Below are positions 50,176-61,161 of a stretch of 64,000 nucleotides of DNA, in pieces (within the stretch, counting starts at the first letter, position 1; each line of letters begins with the position of its first letter). The stretch comes from Clostridium sp. NkU-1 (GTDB taxonomy: Bacteria; Bacillota_A; Clostridia; Lachnospirales; Lachnospiraceae): contig BBDR01000005.1 in the NCBI GenBank assembly GCA_001312405.1, positions 186,001-250,000 on the forward strand, written 5' to 3'. Below the pieces are notes generated by a model. The model searched no databases. It worked only from the letters and a program-made list of their open reading frames with translations, and was not told where the DNA came from. Both the position numbers and the translations under genes were made by a program.

Positions 50176-51604
50176 TTATTCAACAGTAATATCCAGATTA
50201 TCTGCTACCTGCTGTTTGAAATCCTTAATCGCCTGTTCCCTGCTCTTATTCCCTGCGGTGTATTCCCGCACCTGATCTCTCCAATACATATTAATGGTTT
50301 CATCATACTGTGTCAGGTTCGTACCCTTTGCGTACTGGTTTGCCGGAACAAATACATCAAACATATTCTGTCCGTTTAAGAAGTCGATAGAGCCGTCAGA
50401 TTTTGCCATAACCGTACCGGAAGCCACGGCATCCTTTGTTCCCGCATCATTCATGGTGCCGTTTGCCCACATATACTGCAAACCGTTTTCGGAAGAATCC
50501 AGGGTGATCCACTGGATAATGTCACCAACAGCCTTTTTAACCTCAGAGTCCTTATTTGCCAACACCCATGTGCCGCCCCAGAAAAAGCCGATCGGAGATT
50601 CGCATACCGCCCAGTCCCCAAAGGTGCCTTCGCCGATCTTTTCGCCGCCGGAATTAGGAGCCATAACATAGTTGATCAGCCATGCCGGACCAAAGAAGCC
50701 TAAAACCGGCTTTGTGCCCTGGCCCTTCATATCCGCAAACCAGGCGTCCTGCCAGTCCCTGGTATCATTGTGAAGTCCATCATCCATCAGTTCCTTAGAC
50801 AGGTCCAAAAATTCTTCCCGCTTGGGGTCAATGGTCAGCTTCCCATCCACGATCCAGCCGGTATCTGAGCTGTTTTCCACTGCGTGCCATAAGTCTCCGT
50901 CTCCGGATATGATACCGTAGCCTTTGGCCTTCAGATCCTTGGCAGCATTGAAAAATAAATCCCAGCTATTGGTTCCGGCTCCCAGCTTAGCGCCGATTTC
51001 CTTGGGATCATCGGTTCCCCAGGTATCCTTTGCAATGGAACGGCGGTAGATAAATGCGCCGCCTGTGGCCTGGTATCCTAAGGCAACCAGTTTGTTATCA
51101 GGATTGGTTCCAATGTCCATGGTGTATTTGGCAATGTCCGCTTCCTTTACCTTTGCAGCCACGTCAATTCCCAGATCCTCATAGGGTGCTGCATATTGTC
51201 TGGCATCTCCCTGCGTGTATTTAAGGACAAATGCGGCCTCCGCGCAATATAAGTCCGGTGCATCGTTCCCGCCTGCCGCCAGTGCCTGATCCAGTGCCGG
51301 CTGGTAAGCACCATCCGTTGTGGCAATAATTGTAGGGTTGATTTCGTAGTCAAAGTCCGGATGCAATTCCTTGTATTTTTCGATCATTTTGGGGACTTCA
51401 TCGGTAAATGACCAGACATTGATCACTTTTTTGCCAGCAGGTTCCGACGTCTCTGCCTTTTCCGCAGATTCGCTCTTTGCTGCTGTTTCAGTGGATTCGT
51501 TCTTTACTCCCGTTTCCGCGGATCCGCTCTTTGCTCCACTGCACCCCGATAATACCCCCGCCAGCACACATGCACCTGCCAGCAATATAAACCGTTTTTT
51601 TCAT
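50176..51604 (-). CDS. Sugar ABC transporter substrate-binding lipoprotein (one frameshift at start)
   Basis: About 475 residues. After restoring the frame in a 7-A run at codons 2-3, the N-terminus is MKKRFILLAGACVLAGVLSG followed by the lipobox cysteine (LSGC). A Ser/Glu/Ala linker follows, then the family 1 binding fold (INVWSFTDEVPKMIEKYKEL; DLYCAEAAFVLKYTQGDARQ). Tryptophan-rich patches (GFFWGGTWVLANKD) are consistent with oligosaccharide binding. Start 51604 has AAGGAGGAGG. It is the first gene of the transporter operon; the region upstream (51605-51940) is AT-rich and should hold the promoter. Confidence 0.92.
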
Positions 51605-51939
51605 GTTTATTCCTCCTCCTTATCATAATCAGCAAAATACTTTCTGTATTGATTTGTAAATTCAGTGTATCATACAAGATGTCTTTCTGCTTTACAAATC
51701 TTGCTTTATGATGTACAGAAATTGCTTTGTGATATAACTTATTGTTTTAGTTTATGGAGGTATTTTTTTATACAATATATTTTTTTGTGTATTTATATTT
51801 ATTAAACTCTATTTTTATAAATTTCTATATTTATTTTGTCCTCAAAACTCTTGTTTTTCATATTTTTATATAGCAAGAAATGCGCTGAGTTTCCACAGGT
51901 TTTAAAAATCTGGTATGAGTAAGCCGTTTTTTTAAAACA
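51605..51939. other. Promoter region of the sugar transporter operon
   Basis: A very AT-rich spacer of about 335 bases between divergent neighbours' ends. No gene. The minus strand should carry the transporter promoter, but several A/T-rich -10-like strings make a single choice unsafe. Confidence 0.4.
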
Positions 51940-51986
51940 AAAAAGCACTTCCTGCCAATCATATGGCGGAAAATGCTTTTTTAGTT
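51940..51986 (-). terminator. Terminator of the CBS-domain gene
   Basis: Arms near AAAAAGCA and TGCTTTTTT with an inner TGCC/GGCG stem, followed on the minus strand by a T run. It adjoins the stop at 51986. Confidence 0.8.
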
Positions 51987-52431
51987 TATTGAATGATTGC
52001 AGCCCGGCAGTTGGCTGTCGGCTGCTGCACCTCCAGGGATTTGTTGTAGAAATAACGGATGACATCTTTGCGGGTAATGATTCCGATAAAATTTTTCTGG
52101 TCATCCACAACCGGTACAAAATTTTGGTTTAATGCCTTATCAATCAGATCTTCCATATTGGAATCCGCGTACACCGGACGGTTATCCGACCTTCTGTCAA
52201 GGGCAGCTACCGTTACCTGTTCCGCTTCTTTTAAGCTGAGATTGAATTTGTTCTTGATTCCCCAAAGCATATCCCTTCGGTGATTGTCCCTACATATTTA
52301 CCCCGTCTGTTTATAACGGGTACTGCGGAGTATTTGTGATACTCCATCTTCTCAAGCGCCTGACGCAGAGTTTCATCCTCAAAAATATAAGCCACCTCAT
52401 TCTTAGGTGTTAAAAAAAACAGTATGTTCAT
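51986..52431 (-). CDS. CBS domain pair protein (one frameshift)
   Basis: About 148 residues made of two CBS motifs, which together bind adenosyl ligands such as AMP or cyclic di-AMP. First: LRQALEKMEYHKYSAVPVIN, RRGKYVGTITEGDM. Second: EDLIDKALNQNFVPVVDDQK, NFIGIITRKDVIRYF. A G is missing near 52273. Start 52431 has GGGGAGTG; a GTG at 52437 is possible. It stands alone behind a structured leader (52485-52560). Confidence 0.88.
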
Positions 52432-52499
52432 AGCCACACTCCCCGTTGATTCTTTGCAGGTACCAAACCAAGGTCAAGTGAACCTGACTTTAGCGGCTG

Positions 52500-52545
52500 C
52501 CTACAGGGCCAAATACTCCACAGTAACTGTGGGGTATTTGACTGA
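52500..52545 (-). promoter_or_regulatory. Structured leader upstream of the CBS gene
   Basis: A 15-base-pair near-perfect hairpin at 52511-52541 (outer arms CAAATAC and GTATTTG, inner CCACAG and CTGTGG). It is followed toward the gene by a second small inverted repeat (AGGTTCACTTGACCT on the minus strand, 52469-52483). It could be an attenuator or small riboswitch-like leader; no known class is recognised. Confidence 0.45.
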
Positions 52546-52634
52546 TCGGTTATAGTATAGCAGATGACTCTTAATCACATATGAACATTTTATTATTTTT
52601 TTATAACTTTTTCCTGAGATTTCCTATTTCTGGA

Positions 52635-53389
52635 TTACTGCATATGATCCAACGGATCAATGGCCTTATCATCATGAGTTAATTCAAAGTATACGTTGGC
52701 GCCTTCCACGGAATAATACTTGGTAGGCTCCTGTACGTAGCCTAAGACCTGCCCTTCTTTGATATATTCATTTTCTACAACCTGTAATTCTTTTAACTGG
52801 CCGCAGATGGCAGTATAATTGTTGCCTAAGTTTAAGACAACATAGCTTCCAATTTCTTCATTGGAGCCGACTTCCTGCACCTTTGCATTGGCAGGGGCTA
52901 CAACCGGAGTGCTTACATCTCCCTGGATCACAAGCCCTGGATTGCATTTATACTGATCCAGAGTTGGAAAATAAATCGTGTTATCCATGCTGTAGTCTAA
53001 AATCACATTTCCGCGGATTGGCCAGGTCATTCTGGTAGCATCACCAAAATTAAGTACCAGAGACTTTGCCGCATTTTTGTCTGTTCCGGCTTTTACTGCC
53101 GGTGCTTGTGTTTCCTGTTCTGCAGTAGCTTTATTGGAATCAGCCACCTGCATTTCCTCTTCCGCTGTTGCATTGGAGTCTCCTGCAACTGCCACTTGTG
53201 TTTCCTGGGGGACTGATTCTTCAACAATCATATTGCTCTGATCCGGCACTTGCAGATAAGGCTTTCTCCTCCACCATTTCCTCTTTGAACGGTAATGACT
53301 CCTGCTGCAGCTACTATAGTCAGCAGGCCTAGAACCAACAGGACAAGGAATACTTTATCCTTGAACAATTGACTTATTTTTTCCTTCAC
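52635..53389 (-). CDS. spoIIQ: SpoIIQ-like M23/LytM-domain sporulation protein (one frameshift)
   Basis: A forespore membrane protein that pairs with SpoIIIAH to hold the engulfed forespore. N-terminal GTG at 53389 behind GAGGTGAT, then KEKISQLFKDKVFLVLLVLG with one transmembrane helix, a Glu/Ala/Thr linker, and a LytM fold (residues 110-250). The zinc motif HxxxD is replaced by NPGLVIQG and the HxH motif by YTAICGQL, so the domain cannot be an active endopeptidase. Missing C near 53252. About 251 residues. It lies directly after spoIID, the conserved clostridial arrangement. Confidence 0.85.
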
Positions 53390-53429
53390 GTTTATCACCT
53401 CGATAATATTCTTACCAAGAGTGAAAGAG

Positions 53430-54350
53430 TTATTCAGAAATTAAAACAATATTTTTATAAAAATAGGGAAGAATTTGTTCTGCCGTCCACCCTTCTTCTG
53501 CTTTGCACCTGGCACCATACTGGCTCATGCCATATCCGTGCCCGATTCCCTGGCAGACCACCCGGATTCCGCCTTCATATTCTTCAAAACTATAGGCCGA
53601 GGTAGGAAGTCCCAGGACACGCTGGATTTCCTCTCCAGTATAAACTCTGGTGCCAATCTGGATCTGCCCCACATATCCTTCCTCATCCCGGAAAACGATC
53701 TGAATGCTTCCCGGAATCTGATCTGCCTTTACCGGCACGTCGCCGGAGATCTGATTGATTTTTTCCGCGAAATCTTCTTTTTTATATGTAATCATAGTGA
53801 GAAAACCTTCGGCTTCCACATCCTTAGGGCTTGCAGCTTCCTGCAAATATGGATGATTTTCATCTCCTGCCCTGGTCTTTCCGGTGCTGGCCCGGTGAAA
53901 CAGGGGATCGATCAGTTTTCCGTCATACATCATTACTGTTTTTGCAGTAGACCGGACCGCATTCTCCACTGCCTGGTAGCTGGCTACAAAGGATTCGCTC
54001 CCCCACAGCTTTTCCATCTGCTGTTCTTCCAGATATTCCATGTGAAGCTCCGATTCCTTCACTTCATTCTGACCGTTCATTTTTCCATAGATGTATGTCC
54101 GGGCAATGATCGCCTGGGATCTGAGAGCCTCTCTGCCGTAATCAGCCGGCATCTGCTTTGCCACCACACCGGGAAGATATTCTTCTACATCCATATAGGA
54201 TTCTCCGTTTTTCCTGTCCAGAATGATCTTCTTTCCGCTGGTGATAATGGGGATCTCCTTCTTCTCCTCAATCTTCCCCGTCCATGCCAGAGTGATTATA
54301 TATGGAAACAACAGCGCAAAGATACACGCCATAACCATTTTTTTTATCAT
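53430..54350 (-). CDS. spoIID: Stage II sporulation protein D (SpoIID)
   Basis: An intact frame of 306 residues. It is a membrane-anchored lytic transglycosylase that remodels peptidoglycan during engulfment. One N-terminal helix (MVMACIFALLFPYIITLAW). The SpoIID/LytB domain has MDVEEYLPGVVAKQMPADYG, EALRSQAIIARTYIY and the C-terminal GIGHGYGMSQYGARCKAEEG, all diagnostic, including the catalytic Glu in the EEYLPG block. I choose the start at 54350, where the hydrophobic segment begins; the ATG at 54425 would add 25 unlikely residues. Confidence 0.93.
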   Translation of the reverse strand: MIKKMVMACIFALLFPYIITLAWTGKIEEKKEIPIITSGKKIILDRKNGESYMDVEEYLPGVVAKQMPADYGREALRSQAIIARTYIYGKMNGQNEVKESELHMEYLEEQQMEKLWGSESFVASYQAVENAVRSTAKTVMMYDGKLIDPLFHRASTGKTRAGDENHPYLQEAASPKDVEAEGFLTMITYKKEDFAEKINQISGDVPVKADQIPGSIQIVFRDEEGYVGQIQIGTRVYTGEEIQRVLGLPTSAYSFEEYEGGIRVVCQGIGHGYGMSQYGARCKAEEGWTAEQILPYFYKNIVLISE

Positions 54351-54401
54351 ACCCAATCGCCGTCCTTTCTGCTTCCATGACCGGAACCCTTGTTCAATAT
54401 A

Positions 54402-54440
54402 TGCAAAAAAACGCCCCGGAATCACTTCCGGGACGTTTTT
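54402..54440. terminator. Bidirectional terminator after glgP
   Basis: Arms AAAAACG.CCCGGAA and TTCCGGG.CGTTTTT form a strong hairpin with A and T tracts on both sides, 7-45 bases past the glgP stop. Confidence 0.85.
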
Positions 54441-54446
54441 GCAATC

Positions 54447-56909
54447 TTATACTTCTTCCAGCTCCACCTTTACCTTCTCTAAATGCCAGATGTCCTTTAC
54501 ATATTCTTCAATGGTCCGGTCTGAGGTAAACTTGCCGCTGCATGCCACATTTAAGATAGCAGCCTTGGCCCACCAGCCTTCATTCCGGTAGGCCTGATCG
54601 ATTCGGCGCTGGGCCTCTGCATAGGATGGGAAATCCTTTAAAATAAAGTACGTATCCGCACGGTCACTGCTCTGGGTATTTAATAAGGAGTTATAAATAT
54701 CGCGGAACAATTCCGGGTTCTGGGGAGAATAGTAGCCGTTGATCAGCTGCATCAGCACTCTGCGGATCTCATAGTTGTTGTTGAAAATCTCCATGGGATT
54801 GTATCCGCCCTCATTTTCGTAACGGATCACCTCATCAGAGGACATGCCAAAGATAAATGCATTCTCCGCTCCCACTTCCTCTACGATTTCCACATTGGCT
54901 CCATCCATGGTTCCAAGGGTCAGGGCGCCGTTTAACATGAATTTCATATTTCCGGTACCAGAGGCCTCCTTGCTTGCCGTGGATATCTGCTCGCTCACAT
55001 CTGCCGCAGCAAAGATGATTTCCGCATTGGATACCTTATAATCCTCAATGAAGACCACCTTAAGCTTGCCACCGATGCTTCTGTCGTTGTTAATGACATC
55101 GGCCACCGCATTGATCAGCTTAATGGTCAACTTTGCACGCTTATAGCCTGCCGCCGCCTTTGCACCGAACAAAAAGGTTCTGGGAACCATATCAAGGTTT
55201 GGGTTATCCTTTAGCTGATTGTACAAATACATGACGTGTAGGATGTTCATAAGCTGCCTCTTATATTCATGGAGGCGTTTTACCTGCACATCAAACATGG
55301 ATCTGGGATCCACATCAATGCCGTTATGTTCTTTTATATATTTTGCCAGGCGCACCTTGTTCTGGTATTTGATGTCCATAAATTCCTGCTGACACCTGGG
55401 ATCTTCGGCATAAATTGCCAGACGGTGTATGTGAGGCAGATCGGTGATCCAGTCGTTTCCGATCTTTTTTGTGACCCATTCGGACAAAAGAGGATTTCCA
55501 TGAAGAAGGAACCTCCTCTGAGTGATGCCGTTGGTCTTGTTATTGAATTTTTCCGGCATCATCTGGTAGAAGTCTTTCAGCTCCTGATTCTTTAAAATCT
55601 CTGTATGGAGCCTGGCAACACCGTTTACTGAGAAGCCTCCCACAATGGCCAGATTAGCCATGCGGACCTGACCGTCATAAACGATGGACATTTTCCGAAG
55701 CTTTTCCTGGTTGCCGGGATAGGTCTCCATAATCTTTTGCTGAAATCTTCGGTTGATTTCTTCCACGATCTGATAGATTCTTGGAAGCAGCCTGGAAAAC
55801 AGCTCAATCGGCCATTTTTCCAGGGCTTCCGACATAATGGTATGGTTTGTATAGGCGCAGGTCTTTGTGGTGATCTCCCATGCTTCATCCCAGCTTAAGC
55901 TGTAATCATCAAGCAGGATTCTCATAAGCTCCGGAACTGCCACAGTGGGATGGGTATCATTTAACTGGAAAATCGTCTTCTCGAAAAACTTATGTATGTC
56001 TTTATGCTTTTCCATGTATTTCTTAACCGCTCTCTGTACACTGGCGGAAATGAAGAAATACTGCTGTTTCAGGCGGAGTTCCTTACCTGCATAATGATTG
56101 TCGTTGGGATAAAGGACCTCGACGATGGTTTTAGCCAGGTTTTCCTGTTCCACGGCCTTCTGGTAGTCGCCCCTGTCAAAGGAGTCCAGGCTGAAGGTGT
56201 TAATGGCCTGGGCATCCCAGATCCTTAAGGTATTGACCACATTGTTTCCGTATCCCACAATGGGCATATCATAGGGAACAGCCAGGACAGACTGGTATCC
56301 CTCCTGGACAAAGCGTTCCCTGCCGTTTTCCCGTATGGTATTTACATAACCGCCGAATTTAACCTCAGTGGCATATTCCGCGCGGCGAAGCTCAAATGGA
56401 TAACCGTTCTTCAGCCAGTCATCAGGTACTTCTACCTGATATCCGCCTTCTATTTTCTGTTTGAACATGCCGTAGCGGTATCGGATGCCGCAGCCATAGG
56501 CAGGATAGCCAAGGGTTGCCAGGGAATCCAGGAAGCAGGCCGCAAGACGGCCAAGCCCCCCGTTTCCAAGAGCAGGGTCCGGCTCCTGGTCCTCGATCGT
56601 GTTTAAGTCAAAGCCCAGTTCTTCAAGAACTTCCTTTACCTCCGGCTGGGCCATAATGCTTATGATGTTATTGCCCAGAGCGCGGCCCATCAGGAATTCC
56701 ATTGACAGATAATACAGGGTCTTTACATCCTGCTCTTCGTACTCCTTATGGGTTGCGATCCATTCGTCTATGATAACATCCTTTACCGCATAGGCAACTG
56801 CCTGGTACATCTGCTCCGGAGTAGCCTCATCAACTGTCTTACGAAACACATTCTTCATATTAAACAGAACACTTTTCTTAAAGATCTCCTTATCAAATCC
56901 CATACTCAT
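54447..56909 (-). CDS. glgP: Glycogen/starch/alpha-glucan phosphorylase
   Basis: An intact 820-residue frame, the longest unbroken gene in the window and normal for the family. It releases glucose 1-phosphate from alpha-1,4-glucans. Features: EDQEPDPALGNGGLGRLAAC, the pyridoxal phosphate lysine in EASGTGNMKFMLNGALTLGT, and FDVQVKRLHEYKRQLMNILH. Start 56909 has AGGAGG nine bases upstream. It stands alone between ileS and spoIID, all on the minus strand, with no other glycogen gene nearby. Confidence 0.97.
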   Translation of the reverse strand: MSMGFDKEIFKKSVLFNMKNVFRKTVDEATPEQMYQAVAYAVKDVIIDEWIATHKEYEEQDVKTLYYLSMEFLMGRALGNNIISIMAQPEVKEVLEELGFDLNTIEDQEPDPALGNGGLGRLAACFLDSLATLGYPAYGCGIRYRYGMFKQKIEGGYQVEVPDDWLKNGYPFELRRAEYATEVKFGGYVNTIRENGRERFVQEGYQSVLAVPYDMPIVGYGNNVVNTLRIWDAQAINTFSLDSFDRGDYQKAVEQENLAKTIVEVLYPNDNHYAGKELRLKQQYFFISASVQRAVKKYMEKHKDIHKFFEKTIFQLNDTHPTVAVPELMRILLDDYSLSWDEAWEITTKTCAYTNHTIMSEALEKWPIELFSRLLPRIYQIVEEINRRFQQKIMETYPGNQEKLRKMSIVYDGQVRMANLAIVGGFSVNGVARLHTEILKNQELKDFYQMMPEKFNNKTNGITQRRFLLHGNPLLSEWVTKKIGNDWITDLPHIHRLAIYAEDPRCQQEFMDIKYQNKVRLAKYIKEHNGIDVDPRSMFDVQVKRLHEYKRQLMNILHVMYLYNQLKDNPNLDMVPRTFLFGAKAAAGYKRAKLTIKLINAVADVINNDRSIGGKLKVVFIEDYKVSNAEIIFAAADVSEQISTASKEASGTGNMKFMLNGALTLGTMDGANVEIVEEVGAENAFIFGMSSDEVIRYENEGGYNPMEIFNNNYEIRRVLMQLINGYYSPQNPELFRDIYNSLLNTQSSDRADTYFILKDFPSYAEAQRRIDQAYRNEGWWAKAAILNVACSGKFTSDRTIEEYVKDIWHLEKVKVELEEV

Positions 56910-56930
56910 TCTACAAGGCCTCCTAACCGT

Positions 56931-59900
56931 TTACTGAAACTTCTCCACACCAAGAGTTACATTTTCACCGTTAATGTTCCATTCTTTTATATAACCAGCC
57001 AGTGTTTCAAGGCTGATATTTTCTGCAAGTACCTCGCTCTTTACTTCTTCTTCATGGCTCTTTAAGATACCGGCTATTTTTTTCATTGCCCTTGCTGTAT
57101 ACCAGGATGTGATCCGTCACTTCAAAACCGGCTTCCTTACGCATGGTCTGGATCTTGCTGATCAGCTCGCGCACAAATCCCTCCGCCAAAAGCTCTGGCG
57201 TTAAATTAGTGTCCAGGACAACCGTGATGGTGTTGTCACCCTCGGATACGTAACCCTCTGTCTGAGCAGTATCAATAAGAAGGTCTTCCTTGGTAAGCAC
57301 AACCTCTGTTCCGTCAAACGTAAAGGTGAGGGCGCCTGCTTCATTCAAGGTGTCCATGGCCTCATTGCCATTGACTTCTAAAAGGGCCTTTTTGATGGCT
57401 CCCAGCTGCTTGCCGTATTTGGGTCCAACGGTTTTTAACTGGGGTTTAAAGCTGTAGGATGTGAAATCCCTTACATCATCAGTAAATACCACCTTTTTTT
57501 ACGTTCAGCTCCTCTTCAATGATTTCCTGATAGAATACAGGAAGGACATGAGGTGCTTTCACGAACATCTGGCCAATAGGCTGGCGGTTCTTTAAATTGG
57601 CTGTATTTCTGGCAGACCGGCCCATGACTACGATTTTTAATACTTCATCCATGTCAGTTTCCAGCTGCTTATCGATATAGGCTTTATTGGCCACAGGATA
57701 ATCGCACAAATGGATGCTCTCCGGTGCAGTCTTATCCACGCTGCAGACCATGTTCTGATAAATCTCTTCGGTCATGAACGGGATGAGGGGAGCCGCTGTC
57801 TTGCTTACAGTAACAAGAGCTGTATAAAGAGTCATATAAGCGTTGATCTTATCCTGCTCCATTCCCTTTGCCCAGAAGCGCTCTCTGCTCCGGCGTACAT
57901 ACCAGTTGCTCATATCGTCAACAAAATCCTGAAGTGCTCTTGCAGCTTCCGGAATCTGATAGCCGGAAAGGAAAGCATCTACATCCCCCACCAAAGTGTT
58001 AAGCTTGGAGAGAAGCCATTTATCCATAACAGGAAGCTTATCGTATTCCAGACTGTATTTTGTGGGGTCAAATTCATCAATATTCGCATAAAGCACAAAG
58101 AATGCATAGGTATTCCAAAGAGTACCCATAAATTTGCGCTGTCCTTCCATAACCGCTTTCCCATGGAAACGGTTAGGCAGCCATGGAGCGCTGTTCACAT
58201 AAAAATACCAGCGGATTGCATCTGCCCCGTAGGTTTCCAGAGCATCAAAGGGGTCTACCGCATTTCCCTTGGACTTGCTCATCTTCTGGCCGTTCTCATC
58301 CTGGACATGTCCCAGAACGATTACATTTTTATATGGCGCCTTGTTGAAAATCAGAGTGGAGATGGCAAGGAGTGAGTAGAACCAGCCTCTTGTCTGATCC
58401 ACGGCCTCGGAAATAAAGTCAGCCGGGAACTGTTTCTCAAACAGCTCTTTGTTTTCAAAAGGATAGTGATGCTGTGCAAAGGGCATGGAACCGGAATCAA
58501 ACCAGCAGTCAATTACTTCCGGCACTCTCTTCATCTGTTTTCCGCACTTTGGACAGGTGATGGTCACTTCGTCGATGTAAGGGCGGTGAAGCTCAATGTC
58601 CTCAGGACAATCAGGGGACATTGCCTTTAATTCTTCAATGCTTCCGATGGAATGCTGATGTCCGCACTCACATTCCCAAACATTAAGAGGAGTACCCCAA
58701 TAACGGTTTCTGCTGATTCCCCAGTCCTGAACATTTTCCAGCCAGTCGCCGAAACGTCCTTTTCCGATGTTTTCCGGAATCCAGTTGATCGTATTGTTGT
58801 TGCGGATTAAGTCTTCCTTTACATCCGTCATCTTAATGAACCAGGATTCTCTTGCATAATAGATCAACGGGGTATCGCATCTCCAGCAGTGTGGATAGCT
58901 GTGCTCGAATACAGGCGCGGAGAATAAAAGTCCTCTCTCTTCCAGGTCCTTTAATATCATTGGATCCGCTTTCTTACAGAAGGTGCCTGCCCATTTGGTT
59001 TCCTCTGTCATCTCACCGGCTGCATTGACCAGCTGCACAAAGGGAAGATCGTATTTTCTGCCCACCTTGGAGTCATCCTCACCAAAGGCCGGAGCGATAT
59101 GAACCACACCGGTACCGTCTGTCAGAGTGACATAAGTATCACAGGTTACATAAAATGCTTTTTTATTTGGTTTTACAAAATCAAATAACGGCTCGTATTC
59201 CTTATATTCCAGATCTTTTCCGGTGTACCTTTCTAATACCGTGTACTCCTCTTCCAGGACCTTTTCACACAGGGCCTCTGCCATATAATAGGTATAGTTT
59301 CCTGTCCGGACCTTTACATAGGTCTCATTCGGATTCACGCATAAGCCTACGTTGGATGGAAGGGTCCACGGGGTTGTGGTCCACGCCAGAATATAGGCAT
59401 CTTCTCCCTTTACCTTAAAGCGGACAATGGCAGAGCGTTCCTTTACATCCTTATATCCCTGGGCTACCTCATGGCTGGATAAGGGAGTCCCGCACCGCGG
59501 ACAGTAGGGGACGATCTTAAAGCCCTTGTACAAAAGGCCCTTTTCCCAGATCTGCTTTAACGCCCACCATTCGGATTCAATAAAATTATTCTCATACGTT
59601 ACATAAGGATCATCCATATCGGCCCAAAAGCCTACGGTCTTGGAGAAGTCCTCCCACATGCCCTTATATTTCCAAACGCTTTCCTTGCAATACTTGATAA
59701 ATGCTCCAGGCCGTATTCCTCGATCTGTTCCTTGCCGTCAAGGCCCAGCATCTTTTCCACTTCCAGCTCAACCGGAAGTCCGTGGGTATCCCATCCAGCC
59801 TTACGGGGAACGTCATACCCTTTCATGGTCCGGTATCTTGGAATCATATCCTTAATAACTCTGGTCAATACATGACCGATGTGAGGTTTCCCATTGGCAG

Positions 59901-60045
59901 TGGGAGGACCGTCATAGAAGGTATATGTCTCCCCTTCCTTACGGTTTTCCATGCTCTTCTCAAAAATCTCATGGCCTTCCCAGAACTTTTCTACCTCTTT
60001 TTCTCGTGCTACAAAATTCAAGTCTGTAGGAACTTTCTTGTACAT
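56931..60045 (-). CDS. ileS: Isoleucyl-tRNA synthetase (frameshifted at both ends)
   Basis: It charges tRNA-Ile. Class I signature: HIGH in [25 protein letters not shown] in [20 protein letters not shown]. The editing domain includes [15 protein letters not shown] and [17 protein letters not shown]. There is no C-terminal zinc finger pair beyond the four-Cys element CEC..CPKCG at about residues 435-460. The C-terminus after correction is [20 protein letters not shown], ending at 56931. Indels near 59700, 57495 and 57080. About 1037 residues. Start 60045 ([20 protein letters not shown]) has GGAGGT. Preceded by a T-box leader. Confidence 0.95.
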
Positions 60046-60061
60046 CTTTTGCGACCTCCAT

Positions 60062-60310
60062 TTCTCCATATATAAAAAAAGCCCCCATCCCGTAATCAGG
60101 ACGAAAGCCTCACTATATCTCCGTTGTACCACCTATTACCGCATACCAGCATATGCTTTCCCTTAACGCAGAAAATACGTCCTGACCTACTGCCAATGCT
60201 TTCAGCCGGAAACTCCGGAGTGATATTCGAACCCACGCTACTTTCGCCAGGCTTCCACCCTCCCCGGCTCTCTTTGGATTTCCCATGGTTCTACTGTCTC
60301 CATCAAAGTT
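60062..60310 (-). promoter_or_regulatory. Isoleucine T-box leader of ileS
   Basis: A tRNA-sensing leader. T-box sequence AATAGGTGGTACAACGG at 60121-60137. Stem I contains the specifier codon ATC (60223-60225) in AATATCACTCC, matching isoleucine. The terminator at 60074-60110 (GGCTTTCGTCC ... GGGATGGGGGC followed by seven T) competes with the antiterminator. Uncharged tRNA-Ile would pair with it and allow ileS transcription. Confidence 0.9.
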
Positions 60311-60358
60311 TTTCTTCCTATTATGATGTGGTTATACTAATATTACTGTATTTTTTTA

Positions 60359-60388
60359 ATTATAGGGATTAAAAAAAAGAAATGTCAA
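60359..60388 (-). promoter_or_regulatory. Promoter of the ileS T-box transcript
   Basis: Perfect consensus boxes on the minus strand: TTGACA at 60383-60388 and TATAAT at 60359-60364, with 18 bases between. Confidence 0.85.
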
Positions 60389-61089
60389 GGCTATTTTGAT
60401 TTTCCGCCTGTGACGAGAATATACAAAGGAGAACGGGTACCGATTCACTTTCATGAAATTCGATACCCGTTCTACATGCTTTCATCCATTGGTTCCTAAA
60501 TACCTCTCACGTTTTGTTTTTTTGCATTGCGTTCTCTGAATGCTCTATATGAATTTTTCCCCGTACCTTTCGCTTAAAACCATCTACAATCAAATTTCTC
60601 TGCATCGCTATTTTCATTCTTCTATATTGTTATCCAGCTACCGAATAAAAATTCAATCGGGACGAATCAAAATTATCCATGGGATGAATATTTCTCTGCA
60701 GTAATAACGAATTATAGGCATATAAGAGATTGGTAGATTTTCATTTCGGCTTCAGCCACGGTTTTCTGCTAAGGTTTAACGGTTTGGCCTTTTGCCTGAA
60801 CAAGCCTTTTGCTCAATCAGGCGAAACTTATGTTTTCGGCGGAATCAACCCCCTTTTCTTTGTCATTATCCGAAACAAATTGAAAAATCGGATTTGAAAT
60901 TATTTTCTTTTGTTCATGGCTTTATTATATACTATCTCTTTATATTTTGCAAGACTTTTTTTAATAAAAACAGCAAATTAATTATTAATATTCAAATTGT
61001 ATCCGTTTATTTAGATTATTTAATCATTTGTGAATATTTATTTGATATTCGTGCCGCAAATTACATTGTTATTTTTTTTGTCAATTCCA
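60389..61089. other. Long intergenic region between ileS and pncB
   Basis: About 700 bases without a credible gene. It has a hairpin at about 60432-60474 (arms GAACGGGTA and TACCCGTTC). A GC-richer patch at 60745-60850 contains an inverted repeat (GCCTGA with TCAGGC at about 60796-60824); the remainder is AT-rich. A plus-strand frame of 103 residues beginning at 60792 overlaps these structures and has no ribosome site, so I do not call it. Confidence 0.45.
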
Positions 61090-61117
61090 TTGTTTTTTTG
61101 TAAACTTATGGTATAAT
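61090..61117 (+). promoter_or_regulatory. Promoter of pncB
   Basis: TTGTTT at 61090-61095 and TATAAT at 61112-61117, 16 bases apart, about 45 bases upstream of the start codon. Confidence 0.7.
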
Positions 61118-61161
61118 GTGCGAAAAGGTTTAGTAAATGGAAAAAAAGAAGGAGAACAGCT

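Noticed and set aside
53475..54380. Plus-strand frame of 301 residues opposite spoIID
   Set aside because: The minus strand encodes an unmistakable SpoIID; the plus frame has no family features.
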